From positions 21,305,023 through 21,369,022 of the forward strand of contig CM060200.1 of NCBI GenBank assembly GCA_030562195.1: a DNA stretch of 64,000 nt. Direction: 5' to 3'. This DNA comes from Nipponacmea schrenckii (taxonomy: Eukaryota; Mollusca; Gastropoda; Lottiidae). This document shows, in pieces, positions 39,701-50,394 of the stretch (the first letter of the stretch is position 1; each line of letters opens with the position of its first letter). The position numbers and the translations under genes were made by a program. The notes under the pieces were generated by a model. That model was given only the letters and a program-made list of their open reading frames with translations, was not told where the DNA came from and did no database searches.

Positions 39701-42700
39701 GTCTGCTAGGCGACTAGGTGCCGTGGGTTCGAATCCCGATCGGTGCGAGGAAATAAAAATTAGGTCTGATTCCTAGGCCCGTGCTTTCCCGGAACTACGA
39801 GATAGTAGTTTCCCCCCCTCTATCTAAATCTGCCAGTGCCAGGATATATGGCTGTCTCCCCGAGCGGGTGTAAGAAAACATTCATTTGAATCGTGTAGGC
39901 GACAGTACTTCTCGTTAAAACTGAGTTCTGAAACCACTTTTTTTAGGGTGGTGAATGGCTCAGTGGTTAGCGAGTTGGACTGTCGTCTGCTAGGCGACTA
40001 GGTGCCGTGGGTTCGAATCCCGATCGGTGCGAGGAAATAAAAATTAGGTCTGATTCCTAGGCCCGTGCTTTCCCGGAACTACGAGATAGTAGTTTCCCCC
40101 CCTCTATCAAAAACCGTTCATCCAAAAAATATGTAAATCGAACTTGACCGCCGTCTTATCAATTCTAATGCTCTCACCAAGTTTTATTCAAATCAATAGA
40201 AAATTGTAGCTTCTATTGTGTCTACAACAAATGTTGACGGGCGGACCACCAGACAGGTGCGACGACAATATACGTCCACTTATTAATGTGGGTGTATAAT
40301 TAAATGACATCTTTTGTTCAGAATTATCGGCTCTGTCCTGCATAACAAGCATCAGCTTTAAGAAATCCCAGGTAAATTTAGAAATTAATACACCAAGAGA
40401 AATAAATGCCACGATCTTCACCAATTTAGAAATACATTGTAAGTTATGTTCCAATATAATGATATGATTTATAAATACTCACCCAAGCAGGTTTTATTAT
40501 CTGTTGTCCTTAGTTGATACCCAGCACTACATGTACAATAGTAACTACCCAAAGTATTTACACAACCATCTGAACATCCTGAAGTCTGACATTCATCACG
40601 ATCTATAATTAGAACAATACAAATAAATTTGATGATCAGCAGTTGTTGCCACCAGACGTCGACTGCTTTGGTTATCGGCCTTTATAACGCGTTACTGTAG
40701 GGGATTCTACCGGTTGACTAAGATGTCACAATACAGCGAATGTCTATTGGAGATGAGAACTCAATATTTTGGATTTGTCCATATAAGACTTACCCTGAAA
40801 AGCTGAACCTACAGGTCCAACAGGTCCCGTCATTCCAGAAGGTCCAGTTACACCAGTAAAACCCTGTGGACCTATTTCACCACGACTTCCTTTAGAGCCC
40901 ATAGCACCAGTAGCACCATAGGGTCCAGTATGTCCACGGTCACCTCTGTCTCCTCGTGAACCAATATTACCTTTCTGGCCCTTGATACCATCCTGACCTC
41001 TAGCACCGACATCACCCTGGCTACCTTTACCTCCTATTTGACCTCTGAAAAAGATAACTTCAATTCCGCTTCATGTATTTTGAGAAGACTATCAATTTGA
41101 CGCCTTATTTTGTTTTAACGTATGTGTAAGCATCAAAGTACATGTACATTATGTTCTCTTACCGATCTCCTTTTGTTCCAGTGTCTCCTTTGAACCCTCT
41201 TGGGCCTGTTTGACCTGCATTGCCCTGAAAGCCAATTGGACCTGTAGCACCTTCAAGTCCTCTATCACCACGGTCACCCCTCTGCCCATCCCTTCCAGCG
41301 TTCCCTCTATCACCTTTACTTCCCTTTTCTCCATCGTTGCCCTATAACAAATAAAACACTTCAGTCAATGTGCATGAAAGCTTTAGATATTGAAATTGCA
41401 AATCAATAATTTCATAACGAGTTGATATTAAAATATGACAATCATGCCATATACAAACCTTTTCTCCCGTAAAGCCTCTTGAACCTTTCAAACCTTGTTC
41501 ACCACGATCACCTTTCTCCCCAATAGGTCCTCTCAATCCAGTAGCTCCAGCTATCGCTGGTTGTGCAGGTCTTGTAGTAGTTATTCTTTGTGTAGTTACT
41601 GTTGTAACAGGATTAGGATTTGTCTGAATATCTAAGGAATATAAACGTATCAGACGAAGGTGTGTTCTCATTTAGCACTAAAAGGTATTGAGGTGCATGA
41701 AGAAAATAATAAAATTGTGACGGATAAAGTCAGGAAGTAAAGAGCAGAGGTAACATCAAATACCTACCTTCGATAAATGCTGCTATAGCAAATAATTCAG
41801 GTTGGATGATCTGATTGAACTGTACTCTATCGTTTATTTGAGGATACGAATTTAATCTGGTAAAGCGAACACGTTTCTGAGAGTTGGAATCTAATTGGTA
41901 AGTGATACTCATGTCATTATCTTCACTCAGGATACCAAGTACGTCACCAAATTGGGTATTAATATATTCATCACTTCTGAGGGGTATCTAAAAAACAACT
42001 TTTGATAGCTCGCCAGGCAAAGTAACATACGCCCACTTGCAGCATTGAATTTGAAACATTCGTTAAATATTTTTTCAATGCCATTGCTCGCACCAAATTT
42101 CATCAAAATCCTTTGAAACCTGCAGTTTCTATGCACCCACAATACAATTTTGATGAAATTTTACTAAGTCAAGGCAATAAATCAAAAGCCGTTCATCAAA
42201 ATAATCGTCAAAGCCGAACTTGACTACCGTCTTATCAATTCCAATGCTTACACCAAGTTTCATCAAAAGCCTTTGAAAATTGAAGCATTTTATTGCAACC
42301 ATAATAGAATTTTGACGCAATTTTACAAAGTCAAGGGCGATAACTCAAAAGCCATTCATCGAAAAATCGTCAAATTCAAACTTGACCGTGGCCTTATCAA
42401 TTCCAAAGCTCACACCAAGTTTCATCAAAATAGCTTTTATTGCACCCACAATAAAATTTTGAAGCAATTTTTCTAAGTCAAGGGCAATAACTCAAAAACC
42501 GTTCATCGAAAATTCGTACTTGACCGTTGTCTTATCAATTCCAATGCTTACATCTAGTTTCATCAAAATCCATTGAAAATCGTAGCTTCCATAGTGTCTA
42601 CAACAAATATACAGACAGGGATAAAAACTAAAAAACTGTCCATTGAAAAATCTTCAAAATCGAACTTGACCGTTGTCTTATCAATCCTAATGCTCATACC

Positions 42701-44229
42701 AAGTTTCATTAAAATCCATAGAGAATTGTAGATTCTATAGCGTCTACAACAAATGTTGACGGACCGACAGACCGATGCACCGACGACAATATACATCCAC
42801 ATATTGATGTGGGGGTATAATAAAATTATGGCTTCTATAGTGTGTACAACAAATGTTGACGGGCCGACGGACCGACAGACGAGTGGAAAGGGGCGACGAC
42901 AATGTACATCCACATATTCATGTAGGTGTATAAAAATTGAATTACTATCTAGACAATTAAACTTTTACTCTACCATACTGCTAGAAAGCACGAGAGATCA
43001 TTAATTTGTGAGTAATTAGATTTCTGGAGATGATTAGAGACTACTCTTCCAGACATCTGAAACAACTTTTCATTATAAAAAACTTACTCAAGTATGGTTG
43101 GTCCTTGGATGGTTTCGATTAGCGGTCCGGGTCGCTAGTACAAGTACATGTATATTAAGATGTTCGACAATGCTCATTCCAAAATTTAGATCCTGCACGA
43201 AAGTTAGAAAGACGATTGGGTTGACAAGTTTTCCATTTCTTGTATAGGCCTACATACTTACTATTCTTTCTGCCTGTATGTTACTTGGTACATCACGAGA
43301 TTCGACACGTTTTTCACCAATCAGAGTAAAAACATATTGCTGATTCGATGGTACCAATCGATAAATTTGTAATCGGAATGTAGATGGTTTGCCGTTTCTC
43401 GTATCATAAAACACCTAACAAGGGATTGAATATAAGTTTGGTATTAACATTAATCACACTGATGATTTCATGTTTCGTGGTTTTATGTTGTTTTAAAAGG
43501 TGACTGTTAGTGTCCTCTGCTTAAAGGTGGGATCAACGACAATTTTACACACGAAACGCAATAAGGTCAAGATGCCCAACTTTTGAATGACGACAAAACT
43601 TTTGTATTCTAAATGCACCCCTTTTCCTCCTTGTAACTTGGATTGAGCCCACGGTCTTTAATAAAACCATCCATGTAACTTTCTAGTTTTGTTTCATTCC
43701 AGTTTCTGTATCTTCAGGGTTGCTCACCGCCAAGATTTGGAAAAACAATTGATAAACAAAGAACAAAACTTTCAATCATCATGAGAGAGTATACCTTAAA
43801 TTCAGTAATTCGTCCTGCTGGTAATTCGATTCCTTCTATGATATATACTAAGCCTGTACTTTGAGAAAGGGGTTCTAAACCAAGTTGTAGAGGATCAACT
43901 CCATAATACCTCCCAGATGTAAAGTCTGCAATTAAACCCACCACCATAATTCCCTACATAATTGGTTATATAAGATTATATTAATAATGGACACTCTCTG
44001 TGCTATGTACGGTCATTCTTGTTTCCTTATCCCTTTGCCTTATCTGTAGGCATAAAATAGGGTTCAAACAAGTGGACCCAACTTCTTGTTGGCCTTCATC
44101 AAAAACAAATATTTATGACCAATTCATATGCAACTATTCATGAGCATGAGCAAAAAAGCAGACAACCATTTAAAAGAACTTACCAAAATAATGGCAAAAT
44201 AAAAGCAGAAGAAAACCATATTTGTTCAT
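33792..44229 (-). CDS. Type I membrane protein: unknown domain, collagen helix, three EGF modules, TM (paralogue)
   Basis: Eleven exons in transcript order join in phase to 593 residues: 44229-44184, 43925-43795, 43414-43262, 41987-41768, 41631-41459, 41341-41163, 41044-40794, 40602-40483, 34967-34845, 34401-34273, 34048-33792. Layout: leader MNKYGFLLLLFCHYF; one copy of the unknown domain (about 16-183) with FRLQIYRL, DVLGILSED and PELFAIAAF landmarks; Thr-rich linker; collagen helix about 206-380; EGF modules opened by DRDEC, DANEC and DVDEC (calcium-binding type); TM helix about 525-550; and a basic tail with many Arg and Tyr. The second exon uses the acceptor at TTGCAG, not the TATGTAG 28 bp earlier, because only the former keeps phase. 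It differs from the plus-strand paralogue in having one domain copy, split over three exons. Introns hold two pearl-like elements, two SINE types, and a 5.5-kb expansion between the first two EGF exons. Confidence 0.85.
34440..34766 (-). mobile_element. tRNA-derived SINE, minus strand
   Basis: Read on the minus strand from 34766, the head has an A-box-like GGTGGTTCAGCGAGTAAG and a B-box GGTTCAAACCC, which is the internal pol III promoter arrangement of tRNA-derived SINEs. The body contains a block ending CCGAGGCCCCGTGTGC, similar in style to conserved central domains reported for metazoan SINEs; I cannot confirm which family. It lies in an intron of the collagen/EGF gene and differs from the SINE forming the tandem array at 36-40 kb. 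Confidence 0.75.
35463..37832 (+). repeat. 1,185-bp tandem segmental duplication
   Basis: 35463-36647 is followed directly by a near-identical copy at 36648-37832. The few differences seen are in poly-C length and two or three single bases. Each copy contains about 860 bp of pearl-like body plus one SINE unit. The junction is at ATCTAAATC, where the first copy returns to pearl sequence and the second continues into more SINE. Confidence 0.93.
36322..40108 (+). repeat. Tandem array of ten tRNA-derived SINE units (285 bp)
   Basis: Ten copies of a tRNA-like head begin at 36481, 37669, 37954, 38239, 38524, 38809, 39094, 39379, 39662 and 39946. From the second on they are spaced 285 bp apart (283 and 284 at the last two steps). 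Each has an A box TGGCTCAGTGG and a B box GGTTCGAATCC, both perfect to consensus. Each unit closes with a run of six to eight T before the next head, as a pol III terminator would. A hairpin AACTAC-GAGATA-GTAGTT followed by a poly-C run lies mid-unit. Units are nearly identical, so amplification is very recent. The acceptor stem is degenerate, so these are SINE heads, not tRNA genes. Confidence 0.9.
42004..42932 (+). mobile_element. Pearl-like element, copy 3, with doubled right end
   Basis: It starts GATAGCTCGCCAGGCAAAGT followed by ACATACGCCCAC. Core repeats with CACCAAGTTTCATCAAAA follow. The right end occurs twice: TTGACGGACCGACAGACC to GATGTGGGGGTATAA (about 42758-42822), and TTGACGGGCCGACGGACC to CATGTAGGTGTATAA (about 42854-42934). 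It is intronic in the minus-strand collagen/EGF gene. Confidence 0.8.
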
Positions 44230-44887
44230 GATGGATTCTAGCTGAAAATAAAAAAAAATGAATTGTTGAAAATGTTTAGTCAAATGAAATTTAAATAATG
44301 ATTGTGTCCGGTGGGAAGATATTTGTAAAGTACGTGATGACGTTAATTTTGAATATCTTTTGTCTGTGGTGGCCAGAAACAATATTTTCTGGACTTATGG
44401 AGTTATTATGATAAAGTCTATACTACATATATACTATTAAATGTATTTTGAATTGTACATGCTTGTGCGAATAGATATATCAATTTTTCAGATCAATTAC
44501 CTGCTTTGATGACGTTCACTTGTGGTAAAATATTATCAAATTACATATCACAGATGACCAACTCCTCTCACAGACAGGTTTCAAGACAGAAGTATGTTCA
44601 CCTTTCAAATCTTCACTGAACTCCTTTCACGAGCGCACGTGCCCATCGCTTACACGTGATCAATACATCAAACTCACTATCAATTATAGTGTCAAAACCA
44701 CACAAAAAATTACATGCTCTACGCAAAAGTAAACAGTTCTATTTAATTGTCTCCATAATTTTTATTAGCATTGGAGTATAAGCCTGAAATCAGTACTGTA
44801 AGTCTTAGAATGGCTTTGCGTTTATAAAAGTATAAATATGAGAACTGATAATTACGGAAGCGTAATAGTGCCACTCATTCATTATTT

Positions 44888-45032
44888 TCTAGGTAACTCG
44901 AACAGAACTTTACTTAGTAACTTCAAAAAATAAAGTTATTTGGTAACTAGAGACAAATCCACTTTAGTAACTCGAAAAAAAAAATCCATTTAGTAACTCG
45001 AAAATTCGTCTTAGTAGGCTACCTGGAAAATC
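44888..45032 (+). repeat. Short degenerate tandem repeat
   Basis: TTAGTAACTCGAAAAA-type units of about 30-50 bp recur four or five times upstream of the small membrane protein gene. Confidence 0.6.
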
Positions 45033-45440
45033 GGTTAAAAAAAAAAATATGTATGTCCCTATTACGCTTCCTTACGTTTCTGTGCATTTTCATGTCTTCA
45101 AGATTCGTTTTTACTGAGGACAATATTTTGTCAAATGGACGTTTATCATCACAAGAATATTCTAAGAATTACATAAACCTTAACCTATTATTTTGAGGCT
45201 GATATTCCAATTTTCTACAAATATATATCAAAAAAATCAACTGTTAAGATATTACGAATTTCATTCTTTACCTTGACCAATAAGAGAAACATCCTTAGGA
45301 AATGTATAGATGTTCGGACTAATGTTTGTTGCGGAATACTAATATTTATCGTTTGGTTTAGCATTATAGTACACATCCGGTAAATTGAACGGCCTAACAC
45401 GAAACGAACAGTGAAAGTTTACAGCTGTACGGTGCTAACG

Positions 45441-45605
45441 ATGAGGATTCGAATTCGAAGACGATTGAAACCGTTTGACATTTTGATGGCCTGCTTAGTA
45501 GGTATTGGGTGTAGCATCTATACATGGAGACCGTTCATGATAGAGAAAAAAAAGTCGCAGTTGCAAGAAAATGCCAATTTACCAAGTGATCAACAGTCAT
45601 CATGA
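45441..45605 (+). CDS. 54-residue single-pass microprotein, PIGBOS1-like
   Basis: An intronless ORF starts at ATG 45441 and ends at TGA 45603-45605. After a very basic start (MRIRIRRRLKPF) comes one hydrophobic helix (DILMACLVGIGCSIYTW), then RPFMIEKKKSQLQENANL and a short polar tail. Length (54 residues), one N-terminal TM helix followed by an aromatic-x-P, and a charged coil match vertebrate PIGBOS1, a mitochondrial outer-membrane microprotein that contacts the ER. The match is by layout and a few residues (VGIGCSIYTWRP against a GIAGGVYIFQP-type motif), so it is tentative. It may be another SMIM-type protein. It is divergent from the collagen/EGF gene. Confidence 0.5.
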   Translation: MRIRIRRRLKPFDILMACLVGIGCSIYTWRPFMIEKKKSQLQENANLPSDQQSS

Positions 45606-46644
45606 TGATGATATCGTTACATAAGGTGAAGGTGGAATTTTTGATGATTTTCATTCTTTTCTGGACAGATTTGATATTAAGATGATTTATAACTCTTTAA
45701 ACAGCTTGATTTGTGCTCATCACAGAAGCATTTCACAGACCTAACAATGGTAACTGAGTGGGGACATGAAACTGACTATATATATGTGTTCACTAAAGAC
45801 TTATCCATTTATTAATGAATAGTGTAGCCTACATAGAAAAAGACAAAGGGTTTTGAAATAGTGAAAATTCAGAGTGCTTGGAGAAAAATTTGTATGAACA
45901 CTGCCTACTGGGCAGCCACTTCCCTTTTTTGTGATCTATGAATATGCTAGTTCCTGACCCTTTTTTGTGGATAACAATTTTGCACTTACAAACAATAATA
46001 ATAAAATGGCAGATCACCATTTTCAGGTGTCAATAGTCAATGGTACCTTGGTCTCAGAATAAGTATTCACAATTTACTGTCAAACAGTGTCTGGGTTTAA
46101 CAAGATATTTGAATACAGGTACCCCAAATCTTCAGTGAGAAGATAATTATGTGAACAAAATAAACAGTGAGTGAAAGTTCTTGTTTGAGGGCTATTTGAA
46201 AAAATTATGGAATTATACATCCTTTACTTTTAGGCCTACTTCTGTTGACAGTATTCAAGGTGCAAATTACTTAATCTACTAGGTCTTCAAATAATATAGA
46301 TTTTGATAATTTGATTCTTCAGAATTTACGTTGACTTTTTTGTTTTGATATGTGAACAGTAAATACAACTTGCATTCTGAACACTAAAGCCACACAGTCA
46401 TTTTACATTTAAAGCTGTATTTATTGCTTTTAAATGTTGACATACAAATTATCCATTTTCAGGGCCTCTGTGATCTTCAGTGTTTTAAAATGAAAAATAA
46501 ATGTTACAATTAAACCGGTATTTATTCTTTATCAATACAGATCAATATAATATTATCAAATAATAAATAATCCTAATTAATAACGTCACATTCTCACATT
46601 CATCTTGTAGTCCAGATTTGTTGGTAGACATCAACAAATTTCCA
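45606..46644. other. Convergent intergenic region
   Basis: 3' flank between the two microprotein genes. AT-rich, with several possible AATAAA-type signals (for example near 46495 and 46560). No exon recognised. Confidence 0.45.
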
Positions 46645-47150
46645 TTAATCTGAAATGGAAAACAAATGTTTATTCATAGGATTTTCTTTTCTTTTTTTTT
46701 TTTACAGAAGCAAAAGATGCTGTAAAATATAAACTTTATATATCTTGACCTTATATGTAATGTTACTTCTGAAATTAAAATTTATTTTGGCACAATTTGC
46801 GTACTATTCAACTATTATGGGCCTTTCAAACTACTTAAAATATCACATCTTAAATGCAATGTTGCGTTTGTTTGTGATAACATATTTCTTGTTATGCATG
46901 TCCTTCTTACAATTGGTAATCAAGTATCTTGATGGCTGGATTCATCGTCTCTGTCTTTGATCAAGAAATTTACCAAAAAGATTGATCTACAATTTGAACT
47001 ATGATTGATGTTCATTGACCACTAACCTTCTTTTTCTTCCACTTGAAATTTTCTATTGTAAATAGGTACAAATCTTAATACTGGTTGAAAATCTAAATAA
47101 TACAGGCCCAATAATCCCAAACAACCACCATACATTGCAGCAGGAAACAT
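46645..47150 (-). CDS. Hypothetical 42-residue membrane microprotein
   Basis: Exon 47150-47027 starts with ATG one base after a splice acceptor (TTACAG) and ends at GTTAGT. The next exon, beginning 46649, supplies GAT TAA, so the protein ends VEEKED. The product is MFPAAMYGGCLGLLGLYYLD, then FQPVLRFVPIYNRKFQ and the acidic end: one short TM helix and a Pro/aromatic-rich stretch. A 5' non-coding exon, or a longer N-terminus from an upstream exon, is possible because the ATG lies right at the acceptor. I do not recognise the family; the size and pattern recall small mitochondrial inner- or outer-membrane proteins. Confidence 0.45.
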
Positions 47151-48189
47151 CCTGTAAGATGTAAATAGAAATGATTTTCTATCACAAAATACTAAATAGC
47201 AGTAATTAGTACCTTAAATACCCTGGTACTACCTTTGTTCATGCAATCTGGATATTGAGCTGCTGATGCTGGACAAAGTTATGCCGTCTTGACAGCCCTT
47301 GTCATACTCATAGCCAACTGAAACAGTATTTTTTTAGTTTCGATTTTAAAAGCATATTGTGACCTATGCTGAGATTGAACCAGAAACCTTGGTTAGTGAA
47401 CAACTTTTTATCTTGTCTTGCAAATGGTGTAATTTAGTTTAAGTTGACACTAAGAAACCAATCATCAACTTCATCAAAGAATTGAAGGATTCAACTTTAT
47501 GTCAATCAAGGTCAAGATCTATTCACCTCAATGACATATTTTAAAAATACTAGACTAATTATGTTATCATAATAAAAACGTACGCGTAGGAATATTTGCC
47601 TAGAGCTGTCTTCGCTAATTGAAACATTGTGGAAGTGAAAGCTAAGAATCTACAATGCTCCTGGTTAGAGACGAAATAGGTTTATAAAATTATGGCGAGT
47701 AACAGTCCTGGCTTGCCGGAAGTAAGGAAACTAACCGATAAATTTTTAAACTAGTCCGAAATATCTGACTCAATTATTGAGTATGTCAATTATTTTGGTA
47801 ACAAGTCACACAACAGGTTTCGAGGATTACGAGGAGGCTTGGTTTTTTTTTTTCAAAAAGCTACGTGGACGTGGTTAGTCTAGAAGATTTCTGAGGGGCA
47901 TCATCAATATTTCAACTTGCCGAAATCTTCGCCAAAAACAATTCAAATCTTTTGCCATTAACATTCCCAATTTCTTCCGGTCAACCTTTTTTTTGGCTGT
48001 GGGCCTCATGGGTGGCCGAATATCAAAAATTTCAAAAGTCAGGTTCAAAAAGTCTAAATCTTTTATGTACTTGTGTTAGAGTCAATTCTTCAGAGCTGAT
48101 TAAAAGTCAACTTGTCAAATGATACATGTAGGCTACTTGTATAAAACATCGTTCACCTAAAATTTGGTTGAAACCAAAGAGTATTTTTT

Positions 48190-48268
48190 GGGGCCATTTT
48201 GAGCATTTTTTTCAGGGGCCATTCTGAGTTGTGGGGCCATTTTGGTTTGGGACCATTTTGACCATATC
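48190..48268 (+). repeat. Short tandem GGCCATTTTGA repeat
   Basis: Four variants of GGGGCCATTTTGAG or GGGACCATTTTGACC occur at spacings of about 20-30 bp. Confidence 0.65.
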
Positions 48269-48646
48269 CCGTTCACCAGAGACATTTTTTTTGCATATAT
48301 TGCAATCCTACTCTTGCTTTATAGGCTTATGCTCACTCTACATACTAAAATTCTTTACAAATCAAAATCCTTATGAAGAAGACCTCTATTGATTTTTGCC
48401 ATAGTCTAATAATTTTACACCGAATTATAGTGTTCGGCTTAGCGTTTTCTTAAAACGTGATTGTTTAGCTCGTAAATAATCTAGTGAAAGGTAAATTTTG
48501 CCCATAATTTGACTTGGTAGGCCTTCTATTGTTCATATCATGTTCACTATAATGTTCAAATAAATATTTCACTGAAGATTGAATATTTCATACTGCTGGT
48601 GATTGTAAATGTAGTGCCAAATAGTTTTGTTTTTTTTAAATTCAAA

Positions 48647-48687
48647 GACGACAGTGGGTGTATATTATCTTGCCTGGCAAGCTATCC
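48647..48687 (-). mobile_element. Pearl-like terminal fragment
   Basis: Read on the minus strand, GATAGCTTGCCAGGCAAGAT is the family left end. It runs directly into TATACACCCACTGTCGTC, which is the complement of a right-end-like GTGGGTGTATA. So both ends meet with no body between them. Confidence 0.6.
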
Positions 48688-49201
48688 CTAACCAACCAAA
48701 ACTAAAGTTTTTGAATAGGACTGAAAACAGAATGACTGCATTGAAACATAACTGAATCCCAATATAGTCCTCTTTTCTCATTGCTTTGGTGACTGTCCTA
48801 CACTTGGCCATGCCCTCAAATTTACTCTCTGATTGTAGTTCTAGACTGCTCCTCCCTGCAAATGTCAGTTGAGTTGCATTTAACTATCCATGCATCCAAA
48901 CCGAAATAGAGGTTGTTTTTAACACAACAAAGTATAGGGATTTCTATTCCTTAGTTTCATAAATAAATAAAAGATAAATTTTATAACAAAATCAACAACC
49001 AATAAATTCAAATTTTAATATCATAATAAAATTATCAGAATTTTACACCCTGTATAAATAATCATGTAAAGGATATTAGAAGCAAATCATATAAATGCTT
49101 ATTTTAAATTTACATGAAACCAAATATTCTCTTTGGTTTTTGGTTTTTAATTTCTCTTTATCTTTGTCTATTGGTTATCTATGATACAGGATTTGGAATT
49201 T

Positions 49202-49862
49202 TTATTTTAACATATCTTTTAATTTGCCTTGATTTTCAAGTTTAGCAGTTTCATCACCTCCACCAATACATTTACCATTAATAAATACTCTAGGTACCTA
49301 GAAAAACAATAGAGAAATCTATATTAGTTTATCATTTTGTGAAGACCAAAATCTGTCTTGCACTCCAACTACTCCAAGTATTGTGATCCCAAAATTGAAG
49401 TGTATTGTCATTTAACATATTGATTTTTTAATTAAATTTTCAATTGTATGCAAAACTGTCTTCAGATCCAAAGATAAAAATAAATATAAAGGTTTCATGA
49501 TTTTACATTATAAACACCCCTCCATGTAATAATAGTTTATGTTAAGGATTATAATAATATAAAAGCTATGAAGACTGAACTAATCATTTAACAAACAGAA
49601 AAAAACGCAGGAGTTTTCACTTAAAAATACATACCGAACGAGCACCTGTCAATTTAGACATAAAATCTTGAATTTTATCACCATCGGGATCATTTTCAAT
49701 TTCCAAAACCATATAATCGTCTGGTGAAAGTATTCCTGATTTCAAGTATTTTTCCTCAAAAATTGTCTTGGCCTTGGTACAAAAAGGGCAATATGATTTC
49801 GAAATAATGAATACTTTCTTAGAACTTATATAGTCTTCAATCTTTTTCTGTATTTCCCCCAT
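49202..49862 (-). CDS. GLRX: Glutaredoxin (dithiol type)
   Basis: Two exons (49862-49635 and 49297-49202) join in phase for 107 residues. The active site CPFC is at residues 25-28, after KKVFIISKSY. Further along are the cis-proline region GARSVPRVFING and the glutathione-binding CIGGGDET, in the expected order and spacing. Length is that of a classical cytosolic glutaredoxin, with no targeting extension. It would reduce disulfides and protein-glutathione mixed disulfides using glutathione. It is head to head with the plus-strand ARRDC gene, about 0.8 kb from its ATG, so the two may share a promoter region. Confidence 0.95.
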
Positions 49863-50394
49863 TTTTCGCTTTTGGGTTGATTTCTCTGAAGTTTTATCTC
49901 AAATAAGGGTGCCTAACAACTATTTTGTTTATAGCCTACGATTGTTGATTCAGAATCCTTATCTCGGATTTCCCTTCTTCCGGTTCGCAATATTGCTGTA
50001 TTCGTTACCGTTACATCTAAATTTCTAAACCCAAATATATCTGTTAGCAAATAGGCCTAGTGCACGGGCGTAAGAAATCCAACCATTTCTTAGGTCTATA
50101 TTAGATGTGGACACTAGATTCCGGTGGTTTTCGTAATCCCTGATTAGTTCTAGATAGAGTTTTATTATATTATTGTCAGATGTATATACTCTCTTATATT
50201 TAGTATTTAGAGTCCCGAAGTCGACATATTACTACATGATAATATTTATCTTACATAATATTGTCATTGATATTACCAACATTTTGTATTACATTCTTTG
50301 TTTTTAAAGATATCTAAATTTTTCTGAAAGACTTCAAACTATTCCAATAACCAAAATACTTCGTTTTGTTTTATTTATCATTTCCAGTCTCCAC

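Larger units (their letters stand above)
35198..40299 (+). mobile_element. Pearl-like element, copy 2, expanded by nested tandem arrays
   Basis: The left end GATAGTTTGCCAGGCAAGGT and the right end, with TTGACGGGCGGACC followed by AATGTGGGTGTATAA, are those of the pearl-like family. The left half is a run of diverged repeats of about 157-165 bp, each with ACCAAGTTTCAT. The element is interrupted at about 36320 by SINE units and resumes at about 40108. An 80-bp piece (AAACCGTTCATCCAAAAAAT to ACCAAGTTTTATT) occurs before and after the array. The whole unit sits in one intron of the minus-strand collagen/EGF gene. Confidence 0.8.
47151..49201. other. Intergenic region left of glutaredoxin
   Basis: It includes a short tandem GGGGCCATTTTGA repeat near 48200, a pearl-like end fragment at 48647-48687, and the 3' flank of the glutaredoxin gene. 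A 5' exon of the 42-residue protein may lie in the left part. No other exon recognised. Confidence 0.45.

Noticed and set aside
36481..40030. Ten tRNA genes
   Set aside because: A and B boxes are perfect, but the acceptor stem does not pair and the units continue into a SINE body, so they are tRNA-derived heads only.
42753..43004. Plus-strand ORF of 83 codons
   Set aside because: It covers the doubled right ends of the pearl-like element and has no coding signature.
43926..43953. Extending the second exon of the minus collagen/EGF gene to an acceptor at 43954
   Set aside because: That acceptor breaks phase with the signal-peptide exon; the TTGCAG acceptor at 43926 keeps it.
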